Shown: positions 43,445 through 53,251 of the stretch, piece after piece
How positions within the stretch are numbered: the first letter of the stretch is position 1
Layout of the letters: the number at the start of each line of letters is the position of its first letter
DNA from: Kapaibacterium sp044224925
GTDB taxonomy: Bacteria; Bacteroidota; Ignavibacteria; Kapaibacteriales; Kapaibacteriaceae
DNA: 64,000 nucleotides
Direction: 5' to 3'
Assembly (NCBI GenBank): GCA_044224925.1
Contig: JBGAJM010000004.1
Coordinates: forward strand, 1-64,000
Made by a program: the position numbers and the translations under genes
Notes under the pieces: model-generated
The model's database searches: none
Told to the model about the DNA's origin: nothing
What the model saw: only the letters and a program-made list of their open reading frames with translations

Positions 43445-43478
43445 CACTCGTCACTCGTCACTCGTCACTTGTCACTAC
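43445..43478 (-). repeat. Heptanucleotide tandem array at the murC 3' end
   Basis: The units (partial) CACTCG, TCACTCG, TCACTCG, TCACTTG and TCACTAC continue directly from the 11-mer array. Read on the minus strand they encode the last residues of MurC (VVTSDE) and its TGA stop (TCA at 43458-43460). Confidence 0.88.
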
Positions 43479-44840
43479 TCTTTCCCCTACTTTCCACACA
43501 TCTCCCGCCCCCATCGTGATCAACAGATCGCCTGGTAGCAGAATGTCGTGCAGTGCCGTGGCGATCTGACTCTTGTCTTCGATGTAGACCACATTCCTGT
43601 GCCCCGCCGCCCTTGCCGCATCGGCGATCATGCCGCCATTCACACCTTCGATGGGGAGCTCGCGTGCGGCATAGACGTCGGTGAGAATGATCACGTCGGC
43701 ATCGTCAAAGGAGAGGGCGAAGTCGCGATAGAAGTCACGTGTGCGTGTGTACGTGTGTGGCTGGAAGACAGCAACGATGCGACGTTTCCAGCCGTTGCGT
43801 GCGGCTTGCAAGGTGGCGCGGATCTCGGTGGGGTGGTGGGCATAGTCGTCGATGACGAGAACGCCCGACGGAGTTTCGCCCTTGAGTTCGAACCGACGGT
43901 AGACGCCTCCGAACTCGGCGAGAGCCGAGGCAATGGTCTCGAAGGGAATGCCGCATTGCAGACCGGCGGCGCAGGCAGCAAGCGAGTTGCGCACGTTGTG
44001 GACGCCGGGGACGTTCAGCGAGATGGTGCCAAGTGGTGTGCCGCGATGCACCAGTGTGTACGTCGATGTGCGCTCTTGAAAATCCACATCGTCGGCACGT
44101 ACGTCGCACTGCGGTGAGAGACCGTAGGTGACGATCTTCTTGGTGATGCGATCCATCACGGAGCGCACGCCTTGATCATCGAGACAAACGAGGACAACGC
44201 CGTAGAAGGGGACCTTGTTCGAGAATTCGACAAAGGCGCCGCAGATATCGTCGAGGTCTGTGTAGATGTCGAGGTGATCTGCCTCGACGTTGGTGATCAC
44301 GGCCATGGTGGGGAGCAGCTGCAGGAACGATCGATCGTATTCATCTGCTTCGAGCACGATCCAATCACCATTGCCCAAACGCGCATTCGTTCCGCCAAGA
44401 CCCTTGAGCTTGCCGCCCACGATCACCGTCGGATCGAGTCCGGCCTTCATGAGGACGAGTCCGGTCATCGACGTGGTCGTGGTCTTGCCATGTGTACCGG
44501 CAATGGCCAGACAGTAGTTCAATCGCGAGATCTCGCTCAACATCTCTGCACGTCGGATCAAGGGCACGTGCGCTTGCGAGGCGGCAAGGGTCTCGGGGTT
44601 CTCCGACAAGTGCACGGCACTGGAATACACCACCACATCGGCGCCTGCGATATGCTCGGCGGAGTGGCCCACGTGGATCGTTGCGCCGCGTGTCTGCAGA
44701 TAGTCGGTGGTCTCGCTCCGCACAAGGTCGGACCCGCTCACGGTAAAGCCCTGCTGCAGGAGGATCTCTGCGATGCCGCTCATGCCGATGCCGCCGATGC
44801 CAACGAAATGAATGTGTCGAACGGAGGAGAACTGGATCAT
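43458..44840 (-). CDS. murC: UDP-N-acetylmuramate-L-alanine ligase
   Basis: A 460-residue cytoplasmic Mur ligase that adds L-alanine to UDP-MurNAc. The Rossmann motif HFVGIGGIGMSGIAEIL (about 11-27), the ATP P-loop GTHGKTTTT (115-123), the EADEYDRSFL and TNVEADHLD motifs and the C-terminal VIDDYAHHPTEI box are complete. Its ATG overlaps the stop of the carbon-nitrogen hydrolase gene (ATGA). The last six residues (VVTSDE) and stop codon come from the heptanucleotide repeat, so the C-terminal tail is non-standard. No other mur gene is present here. Confidence 0.97.
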   Translation of the reverse strand: MIQFSSVRHIHFVGIGGIGMSGIAEILLQQGFTVSGSDLVRSETTDYLQTRGATIHVGHSAEHIAGADVVVYSSAVHLSENPETLAASQAHVPLIRRAEMLSEISRLNYCLAIAGTHGKTTTTSMTGLVLMKAGLDPTVIVGGKLKGLGGTNARLGNGDWIVLEADEYDRSFLQLLPTMAVITNVEADHLDIYTDLDDICGAFVEFSNKVPFYGVVLVCLDDQGVRSVMDRITKKIVTYGLSPQCDVRADDVDFQERTSTYTLVHRGTPLGTISLNVPGVHNVRNSLAACAAGLQCGIPFETIASALAEFGGVYRRFELKGETPSGVLVIDDYAHHPTEIRATLQAARNGWKRRIVAVFQPHTYTRTRDFYRDFALSFDDADVIILTDVYAARELPIEGVNGGMIADAARAAGHRNVVYIEDKSQIATALHDILLPGDLLITMGAGDVWKVGERVVTSDE

Positions 44841-45604
44841 GCGTAGAACTCTGGACGTCGGTCTGTAAAAATGTCGTTGATCGAATTGAAAGACTTTGTT
44901 CGCGTCTGCTTCGGATCGATCTCGGCATCGCGACCGAGCTCGTCGCCATTGTATCCGTAGATCATCGAGCGTCCGTTGAAGCTGACGACCTCGCCGCCAT
45001 TCTCCTCGCTGCCTTCCCTGTTGGCCACAGCCAGATAGACCTTATTCTCGATGGCACGGGTGGGCATCACGCGTGGCCAGAGTTCGGTGACAAGGTTGGA
45101 AGGGGCAGCGATCACGTCGGCGCCGCGCAACGCAAGTGTTCGTGCGGCTTCGGGGAATCGCCAGTCGTAACAGATCATGGTGCCGAGGTTGAGGTCGAGA
45201 TGGGGAACGTTCACCACGAAGAAGCCGGAATCGCCTTCGTCAAAACAGAAGCGCTCTTTGTAGAACAAGTGCGTTTTGCGATAGACGCGGGTTGGCATGT
45301 CCGGCGCCGCGATAACGGCGCTGTTGTAGAGCGCATCGCCATCACGTTCTGCAAAGCCGCAGACCACAACGCGACCATGCTCATGCGCTGCGTTGACAAT
45401 TGCCTGTACGTGTTCTCCATCAACCGGTTCGGCGTTCTGTGCAGCTTCGTCGCGCGACAGAAAGAAGTAGCCACTGGTCGCAAGTTCCGGGAGGACGATC
45501 AGATCGCTGTGCGTTGATGCGATCAAGGCAACGATGGCCTCGGTGTTGGCATCGACGTCACGAAAGACCGGTGTGAACTGGAGGACGGAGCAACGCATGG
45601 GCAT
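44837..45604 (-). CDS. Carbon-nitrogen hydrolase (nitrilase superfamily amidase)
   Basis: A 255-residue nitrilase-fold enzyme. The catalytic triad is visible as Glu in LPELATSG, Lys in YRKTHLF and Cys in MICYDWRFPE. The superfamily cleaves amide or nitrile C-N bonds in small molecules; the substrate is unknown here. ATG 45604 overlaps the PAP2 stop in a TGATG arrangement, although ATG 45598 is also possible. It sits between PAP2 and murC in a compact three-gene operon. Confidence 0.92.
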   Translation of the reverse strand: MPMRCSVLQFTPVFRDVDANTEAIVALIASTHSDLIVLPELATSGYFFLSRDEAAQNAEPVDGEHVQAIVNAAHEHGRVVVCGFAERDGDALYNSAVIAAPDMPTRVYRKTHLFYKERFCFDEGDSGFFVVNVPHLDLNLGTMICYDWRFPEAARTLALRGADVIAAPSNLVTELWPRVMPTRAIENKVYLAVANREGSEENGGEVVSFNGRSMIYGYNGDELGRDAEIDPKQTRTKSFNSINDIFTDRRPEFYA

Positions 45605-46302
45605 CAGAACGGAATGGACATGGCGAACACCGGAACATGTCCGGGTAGCATGATCACGCCCACGCCGTTCGACGTGGCGGTGGGAAGGATCGGATCGGCC
45701 GCATTGAACAGTCGCTCATTCAACGCATTCACAAGCACGGCAACGCCTGCGCCGATCGCATAGCCGGTGAGCACATCGCTCACGTAATGCATCCCCAGGT
45801 TCATGCGGGCGAAGCCCGTGTAGAGGGCATAGGCCACGCTCGGCACGATCACGTACCACTGCGGATAGCGCAAACACAACGAGGTGGCCAGAGCGGCGGA
45901 GCCAGCACTATGTCCGCTCGGAAAGCTCCCATCGGAATCATCGCGATAGTTCACGATGCAGTCGGGATAGGCCTCATACGGTCGTGGTCGGTCGAACACA
46001 TGCTTCATCACCATCGTGATGCCATACGTCACACCCATCGTGACGGCCGTTTGCAGTCCTGTTTCCGACAGATATCGGTCCTTCGTCGCAAACCCGCCTG
46101 CATACATGGCCACCGGCACGCCGATCGTGAGCGGCAACAGGGCATCGCTCACCACGCCCGACGCCGTATGAAGGGCATCGCTTTGAATGTGGTTCAGATC
46201 ATAGGTGAACTGCGCCTCCCACGGGAGGTTCGTACAGTCCTGGGCCTGCACTGGCAGGGTCAGGAAGGTGGCAAGGAAGGCGAGCAGGACGAAGTGTTTC
46301 AT
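45604..46302 (-). CDS. PAP2-family phosphatase, exported or membrane-bound
   Basis: A 232-residue protein starting at ATG 46302 (signal MKHFVLLAFLATFLTLPVQAQ). The three PAP2 motifs are present: KHVFDRPRP, FPSGHSAG and ARMNLGMHYVSDVLTG, which contain the phosphatase histidines. The family dephosphorylates lipid phosphates such as undecaprenyl pyrophosphate, phosphatidate or lipid A. Placement upstream of murC makes an envelope-lipid role attractive but unproven. A TATATTCG sequence (near match to the -7 box) lies seven bases upstream. Confidence 0.9.
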   Translation of the reverse strand: MKHFVLLAFLATFLTLPVQAQDCTNLPWEAQFTYDLNHIQSDALHTASGVVSDALLPLTIGVPVAMYAGGFATKDRYLSETGLQTAVTMGVTYGITMVMKHVFDRPRPYEAYPDCIVNYRDDSDGSFPSGHSAGSAALATSLCLRYPQWYVIVPSVAYALYTGFARMNLGMHYVSDVLTGYAIGAGVAVLVNALNERLFNAADPILPTATSNGVGVIMLPGHVPVFAMSIPF

Positions 46303-46427
46303 ACAGCACGAATATACCGTCAAACCCCGCAAGGCGGTTTGCGACGGAAGATTCCCGAATTTGCCCCTCTGAATGTAACCAGCCCCTCTCCGATCGGTCA
46401 GGCGGTGGTATACGAGGGACAGATCTC

Positions 46428-48968
46428 ATGAGAACACTATTGTTCATTGCTGTTGTTGCCCTGTTCGCATGGAGTGCTGCGAAGGGTGTAGTGGAGCCGG
46501 ATTGGACAACGAAGTATCATCGCGGAGAGATAAGCACCGTACATGTCGTTGACACACTTGGCGTCAGCGCGAGTTATGCCGTCGTGTACTGCTGGAATGC
46601 AAAGACCGGAGAACTCTTGGATTCTATTACGTATCCGGAGGGACATGTTGAGGGCGCATGGGTCAGTGATAGTGGGAATAGTATTGTCGTGCTCAGATAC
46701 ATGAGCGCTTATGCTGGTTGCTCTTTGCACTGGTATGGGTGGCCGTCGCTTGAGCGGCAGGATTCGATAGTAGGATTCAATACGTATCCCGGACCTGCCT
46801 CGGCAAATGGAGCAGTTAGCGCAGCGATCGCGACTTCCGGCCGATATCTTTCGATCATCTGTTTCAAGGAACTCAACTATGGTCAGTTAACCAACAGCTC
46901 TCATTCTATTGTCCATGTTGATATGAAGAGAAGAACATTTGTGCCATTGCCAAATTATGCTGGCTCGTACTATGGAACATTGCCTGCACGGTATGAAGCG
47001 CGAGATTCAGTGATCACAAATTATGCTGAATTGCGGGCGTACAGATGGCAGCACGGAACCGAGTTCCCTGTGATTCCGGGGAACGGAAATCGATGCGTTA
47101 GTCCAAGCCGTTCGTTTGTATTTGACGGGTTGAATCTTTTCGATAATGTTCGACAGACATTCATTCAAAGAATGACGCGTAATGATTGGTATGTGGTTGC
47201 ATACGGTCCGGATGATGCGCATGTGGTCGGAGTACGAAGGAGAATGAAAGGTGCAAACTCTAATGAGTATGACCTCTGTGTCGTGAACATTGTGAAAGAC
47301 AGCATTGTCGAAATGATAGACACCAATGTTGATGCGCAAGACAGATTCTGGGTTGACAAAGATCTGTCGCACGTCTACGCGCTGGGTGCAAATGGCTCGC
47401 TTCGCCGATGGCCGATGGCGCCGGTTGCGCAAGGGGAAGTGTCGTGCACGATCTCCATTCCAGACACGGTGAGCTCCGATACGGTGTATTCCGTTGGCGC
47501 ATTGGTTATGCCGCAAGAAGGCCCTGTATCAGTGGTCGTGGACCCAGGTGATGGCCGCACCCCGACAGCCTCTACGCATTGGAGTTGGCGTACACCGGGA
47601 GACTATGCATTACGCATTGGCGTGGTGAACAGCGATACATCGTGGAAGTGCACTCGATCAATTACAGTGTTGCCTTCTTCCAAGAAATACGTTGCCAACT
47701 ACTCGACCGAGCTTGGCCCATCACCGGTGGTAAGCATCGATATTGCTGATACGACGAGTGTCCTCGTGGAAACAAAGAACGGACTGACCTGTGTTCTCTA
47801 TCCTGAGTTACAGTCGCATACGATGCGCCAATTCACACTGCAGAGTGTTGGTGCATCTTGGGGAGAAGATTCTGTGATCTATAAGTTCGATTTCTTTGGA
47901 ACCGAGCATCGCACCAAACCGACCAGTGAACAGATTGACAAGACATTTAATCTGATTGGTTCGAAGCTGGATTTGGTTGGTCTGGGAAGAAAGATCACAG
48001 ATACAGTAACAACTGGGTTCGGTACGTATACAACTGTTTCTCGCAGTGCATTTGCTGCTAAGATCATTGCGAGCAAGCCACAGAGTGAGACATGGCTACT
48101 CTTTACTTGGTATCCCACAGGCTACATCTTTGAGGCATGTGGAGGTGTCTATAGCTACAATGGCGAGTCTGTTGTTGATCACAGTTTCAATCGGCCTGTT
48201 TTTGAATTCAGCGATAGGATCTACTCCGGTAGTTATGGCAATGCATGTATCTCAGCAGATAGATCGTCACTAGCGATTCTATTCTATAACAACAACCTAG
48301 GTAACGCAAGCACAAAGTTCATGTTGGTAGATCTCCTGCGGGATTCGATCAGATCTATTATCCCCGGATATTATACATCCGACATGCAGAGTATTGGCAA
48401 GTATAATGTTGTGACCGATGGGCATTGGTTGTCGTTGGACCCGTTCAGCGTCGCCGCAACTCACCCATTCACCGGCCCTTTCGCGGAAGACGCCGTACCT
48501 GATCATGCCATTGCGTGGAAGGATGGATGGTTCTACAGCTTCCATCCAAATGGTCGCATACATGATTCCGTGCAGGCCGATACGATGCAGCCGACGGTGA
48601 TCCGCGTGTTCAAGGACGGACGGATCATTGCGGGGTATGCGTCGGGACTGGTTGCCATCTACGGCGCAAGCAAGCGAGACCTTACGAGCGTTGGTCCACC
48701 TACGGGAGCGTCGGCAGAGAGTTTCCAATGCTGGCCGAATCCCACCACGTCGACGTTGCATTGTCAACTCGATACAACCATGTCCCTCCCTGCCACCTTC
48801 GAGATCTTCGATCTGCAGGGCCGATCGTGTGGTACGACCATGCTCGAGTCACGTAATTACGACGTGAACCTGCCTACCGTGATGAACATGGAGCCAACGG
48901 GGGTCTTTGTCGTGAGAGTACAAGCAGGTCCTAGCGTCCTCCATACGAAGATCGTGGTGGTGAAATGA
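46428..48968 (+). CDS. T9SS-type secreted protein, tandem copy 1
   Basis: An 846-residue protein with signal peptide MRTLLFIAVVALFAWSAAKG. The first ~470 residues are beta-rich and include WD40-like strings (YCWNAKTGELLDSITYPEG). A PKD-like segment lies around 350-415 (VDPGDGRTPTASTHWSWRTPGDYALRIGVV). The last 80 residues are a T9SS type A sorting domain (FQCWPNPTTSTLHCQL...FEIFDLQGRS...GVFVVRV, ending HTKIVVVK). The interior is visibly AT-richer than neighbouring genes, while the 3' end is nearly identical to the next paralogue. Function is unknown. Confidence 0.82.
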   Translation: MRTLLFIAVVALFAWSAAKGVVEPDWTTKYHRGEISTVHVVDTLGVSASYAVVYCWNAKTGELLDSITYPEGHVEGAWVSDSGNSIVVLRYMSAYAGCSLHWYGWPSLERQDSIVGFNTYPGPASANGAVSAAIATSGRYLSIICFKELNYGQLTNSSHSIVHVDMKRRTFVPLPNYAGSYYGTLPARYEARDSVITNYAELRAYRWQHGTEFPVIPGNGNRCVSPSRSFVFDGLNLFDNVRQTFIQRMTRNDWYVVAYGPDDAHVVGVRRRMKGANSNEYDLCVVNIVKDSIVEMIDTNVDAQDRFWVDKDLSHVYALGANGSLRRWPMAPVAQGEVSCTISIPDTVSSDTVYSVGALVMPQEGPVSVVVDPGDGRTPTASTHWSWRTPGDYALRIGVVNSDTSWKCTRSITVLPSSKKYVANYSTELGPSPVVSIDIADTTSVLVETKNGLTCVLYPELQSHTMRQFTLQSVGASWGEDSVIYKFDFFGTEHRTKPTSEQIDKTFNLIGSKLDLVGLGRKITDTVTTGFGTYTTVSRSAFAAKIIASKPQSETWLLFTWYPTGYIFEACGGVYSYNGESVVDHSFNRPVFEFSDRIYSGSYGNACISADRSSLAILFYNNNLGNASTKFMLVDLLRDSIRSIIPGYYTSDMQSIGKYNVVTDGHWLSLDPFSVAATHPFTGPFAEDAVPDHAIAWKDGWFYSFHPNGRIHDSVQADTMQPTVIRVFKDGRIIAGYASGLVAIYGASKRDLTSVGPPTGASAESFQCWPNPTTSTLHCQLDTTMSLPATFEIFDLQGRSCGTTMLESRNYDVNLPTVMNMEPTGVFVVRVQAGPSVLHTKIVVVK

Positions 48969-48999
48969 GATCGTACTCAACGAAGTGCCGGATGCTACG

Positions 49000-51552
49000 A
49001 TGAGACTCGTGTTGTACGTTGTTGCAATGGTCGTCATGGCCGTGAGTGCTGCTCTGGGTGCCGAAGATGCCACATGGACGCGAGCGTTGCACCAGGGAAA
49101 GGACATCTATTCCGTCCATGTGTGTGACACCATGGGCGTGAGTACAGATGGTACGACGATCATGATGTGGGACGCAAAAACCGGTTCGCCACTTGACTCG
49201 ATGAAGTTCGGGAACCGCCGTGTGCGCGGCGCATGGTTGATCGAACACGGAGATGTTCTCGTGGTATTCGTGTTGGATAGCAGTGGTTATCCGCAAGGCT
49301 CGATGCTTTGGTTCCAACGGACGACAAAGGCCTGGCTCGACTCTCTCGCACCGATCTACCAAAGTCCGATGGGCCGACCGGCGTATGCGCAAGACCAGTA
49401 TGCTGCCATTTCCGATGATGATTCCATTGTGTTCGTCTCATGTGTGTACACATACATGAATGCGCCGTGTGAGCGATGGTTCAGGAGTAGTCGTTTCGTC
49501 GATATCCGGCGGCGGGTCCTGCTTGATGATCGTCGAACACCAGCCGACGACCGTCAGTCAGTGCGACCGAGATTCGAGTCTCGAGATAGTGTCGTCACAT
49601 TCTTCCCGGCACTAGGCGATGTGACCGGGTCCTTTTCTTCAACAAGTCCATCCGGTCGGTACCAATGCAACGGAATGGGGCTATTCAATGCAACGCGCAA
49701 CGAATTCGTTCGAGCGTTGACATTGAGACCTTGGTACGTGGGACGGTATGGACCAACAGATGCGACCATTCTTGCGTATCGCCGTCGCGATACCGTGGAC
49801 GCGTCGCAGCAACCAACATCGTTTCTGCAGTTGTGTGTCATCAACGTGTTCACTGACAGTGTTCTCCAGATCGTTGATACATTGAACGTCGGTGTCTGGA
49901 ACACATGGTCCGATCGTACAGGTCTAACCATCTATACCTTTGGGAATGGCATCATTCAAAAGAGCATCGTCGATACCGCGGCGTACGATGTAGATCCGGC
50001 ATGTGTAGTCTCCGTACCCGATCGCTTGGTGTCGGACTCGCTGTACTTGATCGGCGCCGAGCTGTTTCCCTTGGAGGATCCGCTTTCACTGGTTGTTGAC
50101 AAAGGAGATGGATCGCCGATCGTACGCACGTTGTACTGCAGCTGGCATGCGCCGGGAAGCTATACATGTCGCGCCGGTGTTGTACGACAGCAGGACACAG
50201 TATGGGTCTGCTCCAAACACATCACCGTTTCTGGACGAAGCGATTCACCTCCGGCGGTAGAACGATTCTTCCTTGAGCGATCGTCGGTGCTTACGATAGA
50301 TAACACTCATCGTGATAGCATCTTGGTCACCACAGACTATGGCTGGTTGGTTGCGTTCGATCGCGGGTTGCATATGGTCGGATGTGCGAAGACGCCATCG
50401 AGAATAGACGGGGCATGTTGGACAGCGGCAGATGATGTGCAATGGTATACGTCCGCGAGAGTGAGCGAAGTATCGTGTGCTCGACATGCCACGAGTTATC
50501 GTTTTGGCAATCAGGTACAGTCCGGGTTGGCAGATCTGACCACATCATCGTTGCGCGTCACCGATGGAAAGCAATCTGCAGTTGATGTCCAATATGATGG
50601 GGACTGGATGAATACGACAGTGCAGACGTTGGGTGCGGATGGCGCGGGTACGCTGTGGTGTCTTGTCGCCATTTCCCCTGAAGACCAACCCAAGTCGAGC
50701 AGTTGGCCGCCGGTATTGTCGGGTGGCATCTGGTCCGTCCGTTCCGGTCAGTTTTCAGCACATGGGCCGCTGTGGTCGGGGAGGTATCCCAACTTCAACT
50801 ACTATGGTGTATTCCGTGTAGCCGGGTTGTCGTCGGATGGAAAGAACATTGTTGGACTATTCTACAGTTACCTGCCATCGGGCAACAGCTTGACGAAACA
50901 CTTTGCCTTGTTCGATATCGCTGCCGATTCGATCGTCGACATGATCGACGGATCTGAAGTGGCGGAGATCCGGTGCATTGGAACGGAGCATGCTGTGGCC
51001 GACTCGACCTGGTTGTCGATCTACCCCTTCCATAAAGCCGGTGCGCATTCGTTTACGCGACCGTTTGCAGAAGATGCTGTTCCCGGTCATGCCATTGCCT
51101 GGAAGAACGGATGGTTCTACAGCTTCAGCCCGAACGGACGCGTGCACGATTCCGTGCAGGCCGACACGATGCGACCAAGGGTGATCCGCGTCTTCCCCGA
51201 CGGGCGCATCATTGCCGGATATGCTTCGGGTATGGTGGCCGTGTATGGAACCAAGCAACGGGATCTAAAGGAAGATCCCACCGAGGGTGGCTCCGACCTC
51301 ATTCCACTTTCCTGTTGGCCTTCCCCAACAACATCAGAACTCTCGTATGCCTTGCCACCTTCCATGTCCACTCCGGCAACCATGGAGATCTACGATCTGC
51401 AGGGACGGCTCTGTGGCGCGACAACTCTCACAGAGCACCATGGGAAGGTCGATATCACCTCGATCATGAACATGGACGCGACCGGGGTCTTCATCGTCCG
51501 CGCTCACGCGTCATCCGTGGTCGCGTATGCCAAGATCGTGGTGGTCAAATGA
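49000..51552 (+). CDS. T9SS-type secreted protein, tandem copy 2
   Basis: An 850-residue paralogue of the preceding protein, starting at ATG 49000 (MRLVLYVVAMVVMAVSAALG) 31 bases after it. GTG 48985 is an alternative. It shares the YSVHVCDTMGVS...MMWDAKTGSPLDSMKF N-terminus, the PKD-like middle (VDKGDGSPIVRTLYCSWHAPGSYTC), a FAEDAVPGHAIAWKNGWFYSF segment and a T9SS sorting domain (LSCWPSPTTSELSY...MEIYDLQGRLCGATTL...GVFIVRA). The two copies are most alike in the last ~200 residues. It lies upstream of the cytochrome operon. Confidence 0.82.
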   Translation: MRLVLYVVAMVVMAVSAALGAEDATWTRALHQGKDIYSVHVCDTMGVSTDGTTIMMWDAKTGSPLDSMKFGNRRVRGAWLIEHGDVLVVFVLDSSGYPQGSMLWFQRTTKAWLDSLAPIYQSPMGRPAYAQDQYAAISDDDSIVFVSCVYTYMNAPCERWFRSSRFVDIRRRVLLDDRRTPADDRQSVRPRFESRDSVVTFFPALGDVTGSFSSTSPSGRYQCNGMGLFNATRNEFVRALTLRPWYVGRYGPTDATILAYRRRDTVDASQQPTSFLQLCVINVFTDSVLQIVDTLNVGVWNTWSDRTGLTIYTFGNGIIQKSIVDTAAYDVDPACVVSVPDRLVSDSLYLIGAELFPLEDPLSLVVDKGDGSPIVRTLYCSWHAPGSYTCRAGVVRQQDTVWVCSKHITVSGRSDSPPAVERFFLERSSVLTIDNTHRDSILVTTDYGWLVAFDRGLHMVGCAKTPSRIDGACWTAADDVQWYTSARVSEVSCARHATSYRFGNQVQSGLADLTTSSLRVTDGKQSAVDVQYDGDWMNTTVQTLGADGAGTLWCLVAISPEDQPKSSSWPPVLSGGIWSVRSGQFSAHGPLWSGRYPNFNYYGVFRVAGLSSDGKNIVGLFYSYLPSGNSLTKHFALFDIAADSIVDMIDGSEVAEIRCIGTEHAVADSTWLSIYPFHKAGAHSFTRPFAEDAVPGHAIAWKNGWFYSFSPNGRVHDSVQADTMRPRVIRVFPDGRIIAGYASGMVAVYGTKQRDLKEDPTEGGSDLIPLSCWPSPTTSELSYALPPSMSTPATMEIYDLQGRLCGATTLTEHHGKVDITSIMNMDATGVFIVRAHASSVVAYAKIVVVK

Positions 51553-51628
51553 TGGAAGCGAAAAATATTTAGACGAAGCTAAAAAATTGACTAGGTTCGC
51601 AGCAACGTTTACGAGTTGCTCCAGGACC

Positions 51629-52819
51629 ATGCATCACTTCCGCCTTCTTCCCTTTGTACTTGCCCTTGCACTGATCGCTTGCGACCACGTGCTCCCGTCG
51701 GCACCGGACGTCGATCAGACGTTGGACGGACCGGTGGATGGACTGACGCAGGACGAGATGCGACGCTTCCTGGCGGGTGATCGGGCCTTCAACGATCAGG
51801 TGTTCACGGTAGCAACGGGCCTCGGTCCGGTCTTCGTGGCAACATCGTGCGGAGGCTGTCATGCGGCCGATGGCAAGGGCCATCCGTTCTCCGCTGTGAT
51901 CCGCTTCGGTCAGTCCGATACATCTGGCAATCCGTTCGCATCGATGGGCGGACCGCAGCTTCAATACCGCGCCATTCCCGGCTTCACACCCGAGACCTTA
52001 CCGCCGGGCGCACCAAGTACAACACTTGTTCCGCCAAGCAATCCCGGACTCGGCTTCCTCGAAGCACTCACCGATGCCCAGATCCTCGCTCATGCTGATC
52101 CGTCCGATGCCGATGGAGACGGTGTGTCGGGCGTGCCGAATTATGTGCGTCCTCGACCGTACTTCATCCCCATGCCGCATCATCTTCCGGTGAACGGACG
52201 GTACATCGGTCGCCTCGGCAAGAAGGCCGCAACGATCGATCTGCTTCAGCAAACCGTCACCGCCTATAATCAGGACATCGGCATCACATCGAGGTTCGAA
52301 CCGATCGATCCCTACACGGGACTTGTGAACGATCCCGAAGTGACCGATCGATCCGTGGCCGATGTGGTCTTCTATCTGCAAACGTTGAAAGCGCCAACCC
52401 AACGCACACCAACCGATCCGAGCGTGATGCATGGCAAGGACGTGTTCACTGCCATCGGTTGCGCCACCTGTCACGTCCCATCGTACACCACACCGCGAAC
52501 ATCCGTTGCAGCGCTGAGCGAGAAGCAGATCTTTCCGTACACCGATCTGTTGTTGCACGACATGGGACCCGGCCTCGACGATGGCTATACCGAAGGGTCG
52601 GCACACAGCTATGAATGGAAGACGCCGGCACTGTGGGGACTTGGTCTTGCACCCGCTTCGCAAGGTGGTCGCTACTTCTTGTTGCACGACGGACGTGCGC
52701 ACTCCATTCACGATGCCATCATGTGGCATGGCGGAGAGGCGGCACGGAGCAAAGAACGCTATGATGCACTTCCGGCACACGACCGAGAAGATCTCCTTCG
52801 ATTTCTGGAGTCGTTGTAA
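51629..52819 (+). CDS. Di-heme oxidoreductase (DUF1111-like) lipoprotein
   Basis: A 396-residue lipoprotein (ATG 51629; MHHFRLLPFVLALALIACDH, lipobox LIAC, C18). Two CxxCH haem-binding motifs are visible: CGGCH (C74, C77, H78) and CATCH (C278, C281, H282). The spacing of the motifs and the strings DADGDGVSGVPNY, LGRLGKKAATIDLLQQ-like and LLLHDMGPGLDD...WKTPALWGLG match the di-heme oxidoreductase family (related to MauG and cytochrome c peroxidase). It acts outside the inner membrane. It heads a three-gene operon with a Rieske lipoprotein and a barrel protein. Confidence 0.9.
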   Translation: MHHFRLLPFVLALALIACDHVLPSAPDVDQTLDGPVDGLTQDEMRRFLAGDRAFNDQVFTVATGLGPVFVATSCGGCHAADGKGHPFSAVIRFGQSDTSGNPFASMGGPQLQYRAIPGFTPETLPPGAPSTTLVPPSNPGLGFLEALTDAQILAHADPSDADGDGVSGVPNYVRPRPYFIPMPHHLPVNGRYIGRLGKKAATIDLLQQTVTAYNQDIGITSRFEPIDPYTGLVNDPEVTDRSVADVVFYLQTLKAPTQRTPTDPSVMHGKDVFTAIGCATCHVPSYTTPRTSVAALSEKQIFPYTDLLLHDMGPGLDDGYTEGSAHSYEWKTPALWGLGLAPASQGGRYFLLHDGRAHSIHDAIMWHGGEAARSKERYDALPAHDREDLLRFLESL

Positions 52820-52825
52820 CACCGT

Positions 52826-53251
52826 ATGAACCGACAGCACTTTCTTACCCTGATGGGAGCCGGTTGTGCGGGACTCGTTCTCGGCGCCTGCTCCGGTGTA
52901 CGCGCCGTCACGGGCATCCTTGCCGGCAAGACCCTTGAGCTGCCGACATCGGCATTCGAGTCCAAATCGTCGGGCGTCACCACCTACGAGCAAATGGTGA
53001 TCGTTCATCATGATGAACTTCGCTATTACGTCTGCGTCATCCGTCGCTCCGCCACCGACTACACCGCACTGCTCATGCGATGCTCGCATCAAGGAGCAAG
53101 CCTGCAGGTAGCGGGAGATCGTCTGCACTGTCCTGCGCACGGAAGCGAGTTCGGTCTCGATGGTGCCGTGCTGCACGGACCTGCCACTACAGCCATCACA
53201 CAATTCCCGGTCAGCGTCGACCGATCCACGATCCGCGTTCAACTGTCATGA
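52826..53251 (+). CDS. Rieske [2Fe-2S] lipoprotein
   Basis: A 141-residue protein with a Sec/lipoprotein signal (MNRQHFLTLMGAGCAGLVLG) and lipobox LGAC (C22). The Rieske ligands are C86 and H88 (RCSHQG) and C102 and H105 (CPAHGSEF). It is a small, single-domain Rieske protein, exported and probably membrane-anchored, that could pass electrons to or from the neighbouring di-heme protein. It begins 6 bases after the cytochrome gene and overlaps the next gene by 4 bases (ATGA). Confidence 0.93.
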   Translation: MNRQHFLTLMGAGCAGLVLGACSGVRAVTGILAGKTLELPTSAFESKSSGVTTYEQMVIVHHDELRYYVCVIRRSATDYTALLMRCSHQGASLQVAGDRLHCPAHGSEFGLDGAVLHGPATTAITQFPVSVDRSTIRVQLS

